From assembly GCF_016773205.1 (NCBI RefSeq), contig NZ_JAETWB010000010.1, positions 1-64,000 of the forward strand: 64,000 bases of DNA, in the 5' to 3' direction. The stretch is from Belnapia arida. GTDB taxonomy: Bacteria; Pseudomonadota; Alphaproteobacteria; Acetobacterales; Acetobacteraceae. The notes under the pieces were generated by a model, which worked only from the letters and a program-made list of their open reading frames with translations, was not told where the DNA came from and did no database searches. The translations under genes were made by a program, and so were the position numbers. Shown here in pieces: positions 16,815 to 25,342 of the stretch (within the stretch, counting starts at the first letter, position 1; each line of letters starts with the position of its first letter).

Positions 16815-18869
16815 CTAGAGCCCGTGCGTCACCCGCCGGGAGTTGCTGCGGCGCAGGTTGCGCAGCCGTGCCAGGGCCCAGAGCGGGAAGAGCCGCGCAT
16901 AGCCGTGGTAGCGAAGGTAGAAGACGCGCGGGAAGCCCGTGCCGGTATAGTCCTCTTCCGGCCAGGCGCCGTCCGGTCCCTGGTTGCGCAGCAGCCAGAG
17001 CGCGCCGCGATCGACCGCAGGGTCCTCCACCACCCCGGCGGCCATCAACGCCAGAAGCGCCCAAGCGGTCTGGCTGGCGCTGCTCGGGCCCATGCGGCGG
17101 TCCGGGTCCGCGCGGGTGCCGCCGCGGCGGGGATAGGTCAGCCCGTCCTCGCCCCAGCCGCCATCCGGGTTCTGCACGGATTTCAGCCAGGTGACAGCCT
17201 TGCGCATGGCCGGATGCGCGGGCGGCAGGCCGGCGGCGTTCAGCGCCGTCACCGCCGACCAGGTGCCGTAGACGTAATTGACGCCCCAGCGGCCGTACCA
17301 GGCGCCGTCCGGCTCCTGCTCGCCGAGGAGGTAGTCGATGGAGCGGCGCATCACCGGGCTGTCCGGCGCATGGCCGAGCTGGGCCAGCATGGCGAGGCAG
17401 CGGCCGGAGACATCGGCAGTCGGCGGGTCGAGCAGCGCGCCGTGGTCGGCGAAGGGGATGCTGTTCAGGTACTGATGGGTGTTGTCGGCGTCGAAGGCGC
17501 CCCAGCCGCCGCCCTTCGACTGCATGCCCACGACCCATTCGGTGGCGCGGGCGATGGCGGCGTCGGTGCGGTCTTCCGGCAGGGCAGCGGTCTGCTTGCG
17601 GGCGCGGTCGAGGGCGAGGACGACGGCGGCGGTGTCGTCGACATCCGGGTAATGCGGGTTGGCATACTGGAAGGCCCAGCCGCCGGGCGGGACGCCGGGG
17701 CGGGCCTCGGCCCAGTCGCCTTCCAGGTCCGTCACCTGCCGGTCGAGCAGCCACTCGAGGCCGCGCCCGGCGGCCGCCTCGGCCTCCTCGCCGCCGGCCT
17801 CCAGCAGCGCGTGGGAGACGAGGGCGGTGTCCCAGATGGGGGAGAGGCAGGGCTGGACATAGGTCTCGTCCCGCTCCGGCCGGTCCATCACCAGCTTCTC
17901 GACCGCGGCCCAGGCGGTGACCATGCGCGGGTCGTCCTCGGCCACGCCGAGGCAGTGGTACATCCAGATCGCGTTCGCCATGGCGGGGTAGATGGCGCCG
18001 AGCCCGTCCTCGCCATTCAGCCGCTCAGTGACGAAGGCCTCGGCGCGGGCCTCGGCGCGGGCGCGCAGCGTCTCGGGGATCAGGCCGTGGGCACGTTGCA
18101 GGACGGCGTCCATCTGGCGGAACAGGGTGCGCCAGGGCTCGGCCGCATGGGCGCCGCCGGGCCATTGCTTCACCAGGGCGGGCGGGGTGCGGAACAGCTC
18201 CGTCACCGAGACGCCGAGCGGCTCGAGCGGCTGCGGCCTGTGGGCCATCACCACGGTCAGCGGCACCAGCACGGTGCGGGCCCAGTAGCTGATCTTCGAC
18301 AGGTGGAAGGGGAACCAGCGGGGCAGCAGCACGATCTCGGGCGGCATCACCGGCACCGCCTGCCAGGGCACCTGGCCGAAGAGCGCGAGCGTCGCCCGGG
18401 TGAAGACGTTGCTCTGCTCCGCCCCGCCGGCGGCGAGGATGGCGGAGCGGGCGCGCTCCATATGCGGGGCATTGACCGGGTCGCCGATCAGGCGGAGGGC
18501 GAAATAGGCCTTCACCGAGCAGGAGATGTCGATCGGCCCGCCATGGAAGAGCGGCCAGCCGCCATCGCAATTGGCATCCTGCTGCGCCTGGAGGCGGCGG
18601 AGGTAGCGGCCGATCCGCGCCTCGCGCGCCGGATCGCGCTGGCCGAAGAAGCGGCGCAGCATCAGGTACTCGGCGGGGATGGTGGCGTCGGCCTCCAGTT
18701 CGAAAACCCAATGACCGTCCGGCTGCTGATGGCCGAGGAGATGCGCCGCGGCGCTGTCGATTGCGGCGTCGAGAGGCCCCGGCACCAGCGGGCCACTCGG
18801 TCCGGCCAGCGCCAGGTCCGACCGCAGCGCCGCCGCGGCGAGATCCTGAATCGTGGACAAGGCGAACAA
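16815..18869 (-). CDS. shc: Squalene-hopene cyclase
   Basis: A 684-residue class II triterpene cyclase that turns squalene into hopene, the core of hopanoids. The catalytic DXDD motif is D409-V-D-D412 in YPDVDDTA. Several QW repeats are visible (DGGWPLFH, GGGWGAFD, DGAWYGRWG, DGGWGEDG, DGAWPEED). The length matches the family. The enzyme binds the membrane monotopically. It lies downstream of hpnA and hpnB on the same strand, with a gap of about 96 bases after hpnB, so it is probably expressed with them. Confidence 0.95.
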   Translation of the reverse strand: MFALSTIQDLAAAALRSDLALAGPSGPLVPGPLDAAIDSAAAHLLGHQQPDGHWVFELEADATIPAEYLMLRRFFGQRDPAREARIGRYLRRLQAQQDANCDGGWPLFHGGPIDISCSVKAYFALRLIGDPVNAPHMERARSAILAAGGAEQSNVFTRATLALFGQVPWQAVPVMPPEIVLLPRWFPFHLSKISYWARTVLVPLTVVMAHRPQPLEPLGVSVTELFRTPPALVKQWPGGAHAAEPWRTLFRQMDAVLQRAHGLIPETLRARAEARAEAFVTERLNGEDGLGAIYPAMANAIWMYHCLGVAEDDPRMVTAWAAVEKLVMDRPERDETYVQPCLSPIWDTALVSHALLEAGGEEAEAAAGRGLEWLLDRQVTDLEGDWAEARPGVPPGGWAFQYANPHYPDVDDTAAVVLALDRARKQTAALPEDRTDAAIARATEWVVGMQSKGGGWGAFDADNTHQYLNSIPFADHGALLDPPTADVSGRCLAMLAQLGHAPDSPVMRRSIDYLLGEQEPDGAWYGRWGVNYVYGTWSAVTALNAAGLPPAHPAMRKAVTWLKSVQNPDGGWGEDGLTYPRRGGTRADPDRRMGPSSASQTAWALLALMAAGVVEDPAVDRGALWLLRNQGPDGAWPEEDYTGTGFPRVFYLRYHGYARLFPLWALARLRNLRRSNSRRVTHGL

Positions 18870-18965
18870 TCCTCTAGGGGCCGGACGTGACGCCAGCCGA
18901 TCAACTTATGCGAATACGGCCTCTTACCGTGCTTGCGAAGGGGAAGTTGCCCGGATGGGATTGCA

Positions 18966-20132
18966 TTAATCCGCTCCTGTGGCTCGATCCGCGCGCGGAC
19001 CAGCTTCGCCCTTCCACATCCCTCCCCGGCCGCGCCACTCGGCGAAGGCCGAGTCCAGCGTGAACAGCATATAGGCGGCGGCGATCCCCGGCAGGGCCAG
19101 CCCACGCAGGGGAGACATGCCGAATCGGCGCAGGGTGGGGGCGAAGGCGAGCGCCATGCCCCCCCAGGCGAGCAGGCCGAGCCAACGGGCGGGGCCGCCG
19201 GCCAGCAGCGCCAGCGCGGGCGGGGCAAGGTAGACAAGGGCCAGCGCCGCGATCATCCCGGCAAGCGTCAGGGCATTGTAGCCGAGCTGCGCATAGGCGG
19301 TGCGCGCCACCATGCGGCGGATGGCGCCCGCGCCCTCATAGGGGCGGAGGCTCTCGACCCGCTCGGTGAGGCCGGTCCAGATCGGGCCGACGCCCTTCAT
19401 CCGCCGGGCCAGGGCGCAGTCGTCGATGATGGCGCCGCGGATCGGGGCGAGGCCGCCGGCACGCTGGAAGCCACGGCGATCCAGCAGGACGCAGCCGCCC
19501 GCCGCCGCCGCCGTCCGCGCGCTCGGGTCGTTCGACCAGCGGAAGGGATAGAGCATTTGGAAGAAGAAGATGAAGGCCGGGATCAGCCAGAGCTCGGCGG
19601 CGCTGGCGCATCGCAGCCGGGCCATCAGCGAGACCAGGACGAGGCCCCCGGCCTCCGCCCGCTGCACCAGGCGGCGGAGGCTGTCCGGCGCGTGGCGGAT
19701 ATCGGCATCGGTGAAGAGCAGCCGGCCGGGCGGCTCCCGCAGCGCCTCGGCGAGGCCCTGCTCCAGCGCCCAGAGCTTGCCGGTCCAGCCGGGCGGGCGG
19801 GCGCGGCCCCGGATCACGGTGAGCCTGGGGTCGCCGGCGGCGGCGGCGCGGGCGACATCGCCGGTGCCGTCCGTGCTGCGGTCGTCGACCACCACCAGCC
19901 GGAAGGGGCCGGGATAGTCCTGGGCGAGCAGGCCGCGCACCGTCTCGCCAATGGTCTCGGCCTCGTCCCGCGCCGGGATGATGGCGGCGACGCCCGGCCA
20001 GCGCGGCGGCTCGGGCAGGGTGGCGGCGTCGCTGTCGTCGTCGCGGGCCAGCCAGAAGAAGCCGCGGCCGAGCAGCAGCACGGCCCAGGCGAGGCAGCAG
20101 GCCAGCGCCAGCCCCAAGGCCAACCAGGTCAC
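18966..20132 (-). CDS. hpnB: Hopanoid-associated glycosyltransferase HpnB
   Basis: A 388-residue GT2-type membrane glycosyltransferase. An N-terminal membrane segment precedes the GT-A domain (IIPARDEAETIGETV, VVVDDRSTDGTGDVA, LLFTDADIRH as the metal-binding motif, then GGCVLL and IIDDCALARRMK). Two or three membrane helices follow. It starts with GTG, and this start overlaps the hpnA stop by four bases (GTGA). Membership of the hopanoid cluster is well known; its exact sugar-transfer step is not. Confidence 0.9.
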   Translation of the reverse strand: MTWLALGLALACCLAWAVLLLGRGFFWLARDDDSDAATLPEPPRWPGVAAIIPARDEAETIGETVRGLLAQDYPGPFRLVVVDDRSTDGTGDVARAAAAGDPRLTVIRGRARPPGWTGKLWALEQGLAEALREPPGRLLFTDADIRHAPDSLRRLVQRAEAGGLVLVSLMARLRCASAAELWLIPAFIFFFQMLYPFRWSNDPSARTAAAAGGCVLLDRRGFQRAGGLAPIRGAIIDDCALARRMKGVGPIWTGLTERVESLRPYEGAGAIRRMVARTAYAQLGYNALTLAGMIAALALVYLAPPALALLAGGPARWLGLLAWGGMALAFAPTLRRFGMSPLRGLALPGIAAAYMLFTLDSAFAEWRGRGGMWKGEAGPRADRATGAD

Positions 20133-21124
20133 CGGTTGAGCATCCCCTGCTCGCGGAACCAGGCGATGGCCTCGGCCACCGCCTCCTGCCAGGGCCGGGC
20201 ATGGTGGCCGAGCATGCGCTCCGCCTTGGCAGCGCTGAAATACATCGGGCGCGCGGCCATGCGGAGGCCATCGAGGGTCAGCATCGGCTCCCGCCCCGTC
20301 AGCCGGGCCAGGCCCTCGGAAGCGACGGCCGCCGGCCAGAGCGGCGCGCGCGGCAGCCGCACCGGGCGGCGTCGGCCGAAGATCGCCGAGATGCGGGTCA
20401 GCAGCTCGCCGAGCGGCACGTCCTGGCCGCCGAGGATATGGCGCTCGCCCACCTCGCCCCGGGTGAGCGCGGCGACGCAGCCGGCGGCCACGTCATCGAC
20501 ATGGACGAGGTTGAGGCCGGTATCGACGAAGGCCGGCATCCGCCCCCGCGCCGCTTCGAGGATGATGCGGCCGGTCGGCGTCGGGCGGCGGTCGCGGGGG
20601 CCGATGGGCGTCGAGGGGTTGACGATGACGGCGGGCAGGCCGGCCTCGGCGACCAGCCGCTCGACCAGCCGCTCCGCCTCGGTCTTGCTGCGCTTGTAGG
20701 GGCCGATGGCCTCCCCGGGCGAGGCGGCATCCGCCTCGGTGGCCGGCCGGCCGTCGCGGCGGGGCTTCAGCGTGGCGACGGAGGAGACATGGACGACGCG
20801 GCGGCAGCCCTCGGCCAGCGCCGCGCGCATCACCGCCTCGGTCCCGGCGACGTTCACCGCCCACATGCGCTCCGGGTCGGGGACGAAGATGCGGTAGTCG
20901 GCGGCGCAATGGATGGCGGCGTCGCAGCTGCGCATGGCCTCGGCGATGGAGGCCGCATCGGTGAGGTCGCCGGGGATGAACTCCACCGGCAGGCCGCTGA
21001 GCACGGCACGCGGCGTCTCCGGCCGGACCAGGGCGCGGACGCGGTGGCCGGCGCCATGCAGGGCCAGGGCGATGGCCGAGCCGAGGAAGCCCGTCGCCCC
21101 GGTCAGCATCACGGTCCCGGTCAT
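20129..21124 (-). CDS. hpnA: Hopanoid-associated sugar epimerase HpnA
   Basis: A 331-residue extended SDR of the NAD-dependent epimerase/dehydratase family. It has the N-terminal TGATGFLGSA cofactor loop and the active-site YKRSK (YxxxK) motif with HVSSVATL before it. It is the first gene of the hopanoid block and overlaps hpnB by four bases. The usual hpnC, hpnD and hpnE squalene-synthesis genes are not between it and shc, so squalene must be made by genes elsewhere. Confidence 0.9.
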   Translation of the reverse strand: MTGTVMLTGATGFLGSAIALALHGAGHRVRALVRPETPRAVLSGLPVEFIPGDLTDAASIAEAMRSCDAAIHCAADYRIFVPDPERMWAVNVAGTEAVMRAALAEGCRRVVHVSSVATLKPRRDGRPATEADAASPGEAIGPYKRSKTEAERLVERLVAEAGLPAVIVNPSTPIGPRDRRPTPTGRIILEAARGRMPAFVDTGLNLVHVDDVAAGCVAALTRGEVGERHILGGQDVPLGELLTRISAIFGRRRPVRLPRAPLWPAAVASEGLARLTGREPMLTLDGLRMAARPMYFSAAKAERMLGHHARPWQEAVAEAIAWFREQGMLNR

Positions 21125-21382
21125 GGCCGGCGGCGGCTGGTGCCAGGCGGGGGAAACCCGGGCCTCATCGGCAAAGCGGCAGCGAACCTGGCATTTCGGA
21201 CCGTTTGTGTCGGCAATGTCCCATTCCGTGTTGCGGCGCAGGGCGCATGGATAGGTAATCGGGGACCGTTAGGCCAGTACCCTTCGGCGCCGCCCCCTGC
21301 CCTGCCGCCGGGGCTCGCTTCGCCGAAGCCGAGGGGTTGCAGCTCGATCGCCGGCCCCGCAGGCCCGGCAGGCGGAGGACCG

Positions 21383-22339
21383 CTATTCCCGCTCGATCCC
21401 GGCGCGGCGCACGACATCCTGCCATCGGGTCCGTTCCGCGGCGAGCAGGCGGTCCATCGCCTCGGGCGGGCCACCCACCGGCTCCGCGCCCCAGCTCGCC
21501 AGCCTCTCGCGCACCTCCGGCAGCAGGAGGATGCGGTCGATCTCCTCCGCCAGTCGCCTGCGGACCGCCATCGGCGTGCCCGCGGGAGCGGCGTAGCCAA
21601 GCCAGGCCGCGGCCTCGTAGCCGGGGATGCCGGCCTCCTGCAGCGTCGGCACCTCAGGCAGCAGGGCGAAGCGCCGGGCGCCGCCCACCGCCAGCGGGCG
21701 CAGCGTGCCGGCGCGGAAATCCTCGAGGAAGGAGGGCGCCTGCTCGATCACCAGCTGGATCCGCCCCGCCAGCAGGTCGGTCCGCGCCGGGGCGCCGCCC
21801 CGGTACTGCACCATCTCCATCGGCACGCCGCCGGCGAGCGCGCGGAACATCTCGACGGTGAGGCGGGAGGCCATGCCGGAGGTGGCGAAATTGATCGCGC
21901 CCGGCCGGGCGCGGGCCAGCGCCAGGAATTCCTGCACGCTCGATACGCCGAGCGAGGCGGGGACGACCATCACATAGGGGATCGTCGCCACCATGGAGAC
22001 GCCGCAGAGGTCGCGCTCCGGGTCGTAGGGCAGCGTCTTGTAGACATAGGGATTCACCGCCATCGGCCCCGGGCTGGCGGCGAGCAGCGTGTAGCCATCG
22101 GCCGGCGCCTTCGCCACCGCATCGGCGCCGAGGATGCCGAAGGCGCCCGCGCGGTTCTCGACCGCCACCTGCTGCCCGAGCGGGGTGGCCAGCCGCTCCG
22201 CGACCAGCCGGGCGATGAGGTCGGTGGCGCCGCCGGGCGCGAAGGGCACGACGACGCGGAGCGGCCGCGCCGGCCAGGCCTCGGCACGCGCGATGGCCGG
22301 CAGGGCGAGGGCGGCGAGGAGGGTGCGGCGGCGCGGCAT
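21383..22339 (-). CDS. Bug/TTT-family substrate-binding protein
   Basis: A 318-residue periplasmic binding protein of the tripartite tricarboxylate transporter type. A signal peptide (RRRTLLAALALPAIARA) is followed by the family opening WPARPLRVVVPFAPGG with the ligand-binding loop, NRAGAFGILGADAVAKAPADGYT, and the usual LPEVPTLQEAGIPGYEA. These proteins bind carboxylates and related small molecules. There are no tctA or tctB membrane genes here, so it is an orphan. Its ATG overlaps the stop of the LLM oxidoreductase by one base, so the two are cotranslated. Confidence 0.9.
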   Translation of the reverse strand: MPRRRTLLAALALPAIARAEAWPARPLRVVVPFAPGGATDLIARLVAERLATPLGQQVAVENRAGAFGILGADAVAKAPADGYTLLAASPGPMAVNPYVYKTLPYDPERDLCGVSMVATIPYVMVVPASLGVSSVQEFLALARARPGAINFATSGMASRLTVEMFRALAGGVPMEMVQYRGGAPARTDLLAGRIQLVIEQAPSFLEDFRAGTLRPLAVGGARRFALLPEVPTLQEAGIPGYEAAAWLGYAAPAGTPMAVRRRLAEEIDRILLLPEVRERLASWGAEPVGGPPEAMDRLLAAERTRWQDVVRRAGIERE

Positions 22340-23673
22340 CAGGCGGGCTCGGAGAAGAAGCGGTTGGCGGGGCGCGGCAGGCCGAGATTGTCCCGGAGCG
22401 TCCGGCCCTCATAAGCCGTGCGGAACAGGCCGCGGCGTTGCAGCTCCGGCACCACGAGCCGGATGAGGCGCTCGAGCCCGGTCGGCACCACCGGGGCCGC
22501 GATCATGAAGCCGTCGCAGGCCTCGGTCCGGTACCACTCCTCCATCAGGTCCGCGATCTGCCGGGCGCTGCCCTTGAACAGGTTGCCCGCCATCTGCGGC
22601 AGGATGCGCTTGTAGGTCTGCCGCACCGTCAGCCCTTCCGCGCGGGCCACGCCGAGGATCGCCTTGCCGATGCCGGTCGGCCCGACATGCTCCGCCTCGA
22701 GATCGGGCATCGGTTCGTCGAGCGCGTAGCCCGTCATGCGGTGGCCGATCATCTTGGAGAGGTAGTCGAGGCCGACCGCGGGGGAGACGAGATCCTCCAG
22801 CGCCTGGAACAGTGCATCGGCCTCGGCTTCCGTCTCGCCGACGAAGATGGTGACGCCGCTCAGGATCTTCAGGCTCTCCGGCCTGCGGCCATAGCGCGGC
22901 AGGCGCGCCTTGAGGTCGGCATAGAGCGTGCGGGCGCGTTCGATCGTCCCCTCGATGGCGAAGACGCAATCGGCGGTGCGGGCCGAGAGCTCCTTGCCCA
23001 TCTCCGACTGCCCGGCCGAGAAGATCACCGGATGGCCCTGCACCGGGCGCGGCGCGTTCAGCGGCCCGGCGACCGAGAAATGTTCGCCCTTGTGGTTCAG
23101 CGCATGCACCCGCGCCGGGTCGAGGAAGCGCCCGCTGGCCTTGTCCTGCGAAAAGGCATCGTCGGCCCAGGAGTCCCACAAGCCCTTGACTATGTCGGCG
23201 AATTCGCCGGCGCGGGCGTAGCGGTCCTCGCGCGGCGCATGCGCCTCCTTGCTGAAGTTCAGCGCATCGCCGGGATTCGAGGTGGTGACCAGGTTCCAGC
23301 CCGCCCGTCCGCCGCTGATATGGTCGAGCGAGGCGAAGCGCCGCGCCACCGCATAGGGCTCGTCATAGGTCGTCGTGGTGGTGGCGACGAGGCCGATATG
23401 CCGCGTCACCATGGCGAGCGCCGAGAGCAGCGTCACCGGCTCGAACACCGCCGGCCGGTCGGAGGGGCTGGTGGCGGCGAAGAGGTCTGGCTTGTCGAGG
23501 TTCCGCACGCCGTTGCCATCGGCGAGGAAGAGCAGGTCGAACAGTCCGGCCTCGGCGATGCGGGCCAGGCGTACGGCATTCTCAAGGTTGCTGGCCGGAC
23601 GGTCCCAGGCATCCGGATGGCGCCATTCGCCGACATGGGACCCTTGGGCATTCGCATTGGCGGCGAGGATCAT
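22339..23673 (-). CDS. LLM-class flavin-dependent monooxygenase (NtaA/SnaA/DmoA type)
   Basis: A 444-residue FMNH2-dependent oxygenase. Family marks are the N-terminal EWRHPDAWDR stretch, VTLLSALAMVTRHIGLVATT, GGRAGWNLVTTSNPG, GLWDSWADDAF and PVIFSAGQSEMGKE. Such enzymes split C-N or C-S bonds in compounds like nitrilotriacetate or dimethylsulfide, with reduced flavin from a separate reductase that is not encoded here. The frame is open far upstream, but family similarity begins at the ATG at 23673. It is coupled to the Bug protein gene. Confidence 0.9.
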   Translation of the reverse strand: MILAANANAQGSHVGEWRHPDAWDRPASNLENAVRLARIAEAGLFDLLFLADGNGVRNLDKPDLFAATSPSDRPAVFEPVTLLSALAMVTRHIGLVATTTTTYDEPYAVARRFASLDHISGGRAGWNLVTTSNPGDALNFSKEAHAPREDRYARAGEFADIVKGLWDSWADDAFSQDKASGRFLDPARVHALNHKGEHFSVAGPLNAPRPVQGHPVIFSAGQSEMGKELSARTADCVFAIEGTIERARTLYADLKARLPRYGRRPESLKILSGVTIFVGETEAEADALFQALEDLVSPAVGLDYLSKMIGHRMTGYALDEPMPDLEAEHVGPTGIGKAILGVARAEGLTVRQTYKRILPQMAGNLFKGSARQIADLMEEWYRTEACDGFMIAAPVVPTGLERLIRLVVPELQRRGLFRTAYEGRTLRDNLGLPRPANRFFSEPA

Positions 23674-23843
23674 GGGAATGGCGGCGGCTCCCCGGCAGGC
23701 TGGTGGCTGGGGCGGAGTGCAGCCGGTCCCGCCGGGCTTGGCAAGCGCCGGACGCCGCCCCGACGCCGCCCCGGTGGCAGGGGGCCCGGCCCGGCCGGTG
23801 CTTGACGCCGAAGTCCGGGTAGGATTACCGGGGCTTCGCACAT

Positions 23844-23862
23844 CGAACGAATGTTCGCATTC
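23844..23862. promoter_or_regulatory. Overlapping inverted repeats, candidate IclR operator
   Basis: CGAAC-GAAT-GTTCG (23844-23857) and GAATG-TTCG-CATTC (23849-23862) overlap in the gap between the LLM gene and the IclR remnant. GTTCG/CGAAC arms recall sites bound by IclR-family regulators. The assignment is inference. Confidence 0.45.
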
Positions 23863-23930
23863 CGACCAACGGTGCGGCAGCCGGCTCCCAGGCGCCGGCG
23901 AGCCACCTCGGACGCAAAGGACGCAGCGCG

Positions 23931-24203
23931 GTGCCGGAAGACGTCTCCCGGGCTCGGGCCGGGGCGGAGCCGCCGAAGGCTTCGGACAACCCGAAAAACC
24001 AGGTTCAGTCTGTGGCCAGGGCCTTCGGCCGAAACCTGCCCGCGCTGACCGTCGCCGAGGTCGCGGGCCGCGCCGGGCTCGACCGCGGCATCGCCTTCCG
24101 CCTGATTGCCACCTTGGCCATCCCGCGGGCGCGGGACCTGGCGGCGGAGCCGAGCGATGGGGCGCGCCTGCCGCTGGGCGCCATCGGGGTGTCCGCGGCA
24201 TGA
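23931..24203 (+). pseudogene. Shortened IclR-family regulator
   Basis: A 90-residue frame starting with GTG. It carries a recognisable IclR-type helix-turn-helix (VQSVARAF, then ALTVAEVAGRAGLDRGIAFRL), but the linker between VQSVARAF and the first helix is shortened. After IATL the sequence jumps to what looks like the end of the effector domain (AIGVSAA). A full IclR protein is about 250 residues, so most of the effector domain is missing. The reading frame is intact and overlaps the kinase start by four bases (ATGA). It is either a decayed regulator kept for coupling or a DNA-binding mini-protein. Confidence 0.55.
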
Positions 24204-25342
24204 CGATGACTGATGCACCCGGTCCCCGGCTCCGCCTGCTTGCCGACGACCTCACCGGGGCGCTGGACACCGCTGCCGAGCTCACCGCGCTCTGCGGGCC
24301 GGTGGAGGTTCTCTGGGATGGCGCGGCGGAGGGACCCTCGCCCCCCGGCAGCGTCGCGCTGGATTCCGGCACCCGGGAGGCCACGCGCGATGCCGCCATC
24401 GCACGGGCCGGCTCCCTGGCCCCGGCGCTGGCCGGTGCGGGCATCGCCTACAAGAAGGTGGACAGCCTGCTGCGCGGCCATGTCGCCGCCGAGCTCGCCG
24501 CCTGCTTCCGTCTGGGCGCCTGGCGCCACTGCGTCCTCGCCCCCGCCTTCCCGGCGCAGGGCCGCATCACCCGCGGCGGGCGCCTGATGGTGGGACGGCC
24601 GGAGGGCGGCGGCTGGTCCCCGGCCGGGGAGCGGGGCCTGCAGGACATGCTGGCGGCCGAGGGACTGCCGGCCGAGACGGGACGCACCGATGCGCCGCTG
24701 CCGCCCGGCATCGCCGTGTTCGATGCCGCGACCGAGGAGGATCTCGCGCGCCTCGCCGCGCTGGGCCGCGCGGCGCAGGGGCCGGTGCTGTGGTGCGGCA
24801 GCGGCGGGCTGGCCCGCGCGCTGGCCGGCGAGGCCAAGGTGTGGCCCTCGACCCTGCTCGAAGCCCCGGTGCTCGGGCTGTTCGGCTCCGACCAGGCGGT
24901 GACGGCGCGGCAGCTGGCGGCCTGCGGCCCGAGCTGGCTCCGGCTCGCGGAGGGGGGCAGCGCCGGGGCGGCCGGCATCGCGCGGCGGATGGGGAAGACC
25001 GGCGTGGCGCTGGCAAGCCTCGACCTGCCGCCCGGGCTGGCGCGCGGCGAAGCGGCGCGCCGCATCGAGGCCGCCTTCGTCGCCCTGGCGCGCCGCCTGC
25101 CGCGCCCCGGCACCCTCATCGCTGCCGGCGGCGAGACCCTGCGGGCGCTCTGCCGCGGCCTCGGGGCGCGGTCGCTGCGGACGGCGGGGCTGGTCGCGCC
25201 GGGCGTCCCGCGCTCGGTCATGCAGGGCGGCGCCTGGGACGGCGTCTCCGTCATCTCCAAATCCGGCGCCTTCGGCACCGACGCGCTCTGGCGCGACCTT
25301 CTCGGCCATAACGGCCTGCCCATGGGGAACATCCACCAATGA
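24200..25342 (+). CDS. Four-carbon acid sugar kinase (OtnK/DtnK family)
   Basis: A 380-residue kinase of the former DUF1537 family. The N-terminal domain opens with LLADDLTGALDTAA, contains YKKVDSLLRGH, and has the substrate region CVLAPAFPAQGR. The C-terminal nucleotide-binding domain has IAAGGETLRALCRGLG and ISKSGAFG. Members phosphorylate D-threonate, L-threonate or D-erythronate at O4. It overlaps the IclR remnant at its start and the PdxA2-type gene at its end by four bases each, matching the known kinase-PdxA2 pathway. The sequence alone does not tell which C4 acid is used. Confidence 0.88.
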   Translation: MTMTDAPGPRLRLLADDLTGALDTAAELTALCGPVEVLWDGAAEGPSPPGSVALDSGTREATRDAAIARAGSLAPALAGAGIAYKKVDSLLRGHVAAELAACFRLGAWRHCVLAPAFPAQGRITRGGRLMVGRPEGGGWSPAGERGLQDMLAAEGLPAETGRTDAPLPPGIAVFDAATEEDLARLAALGRAAQGPVLWCGSGGLARALAGEAKVWPSTLLEAPVLGLFGSDQAVTARQLAACGPSWLRLAEGGSAGAAGIARRMGKTGVALASLDLPPGLARGEAARRIEAAFVALARRLPRPGTLIAAGGETLRALCRGLGARSLRTAGLVAPGVPRSVMQGGAWDGVSVISKSGAFGTDALWRDLLGHNGLPMGNIHQ

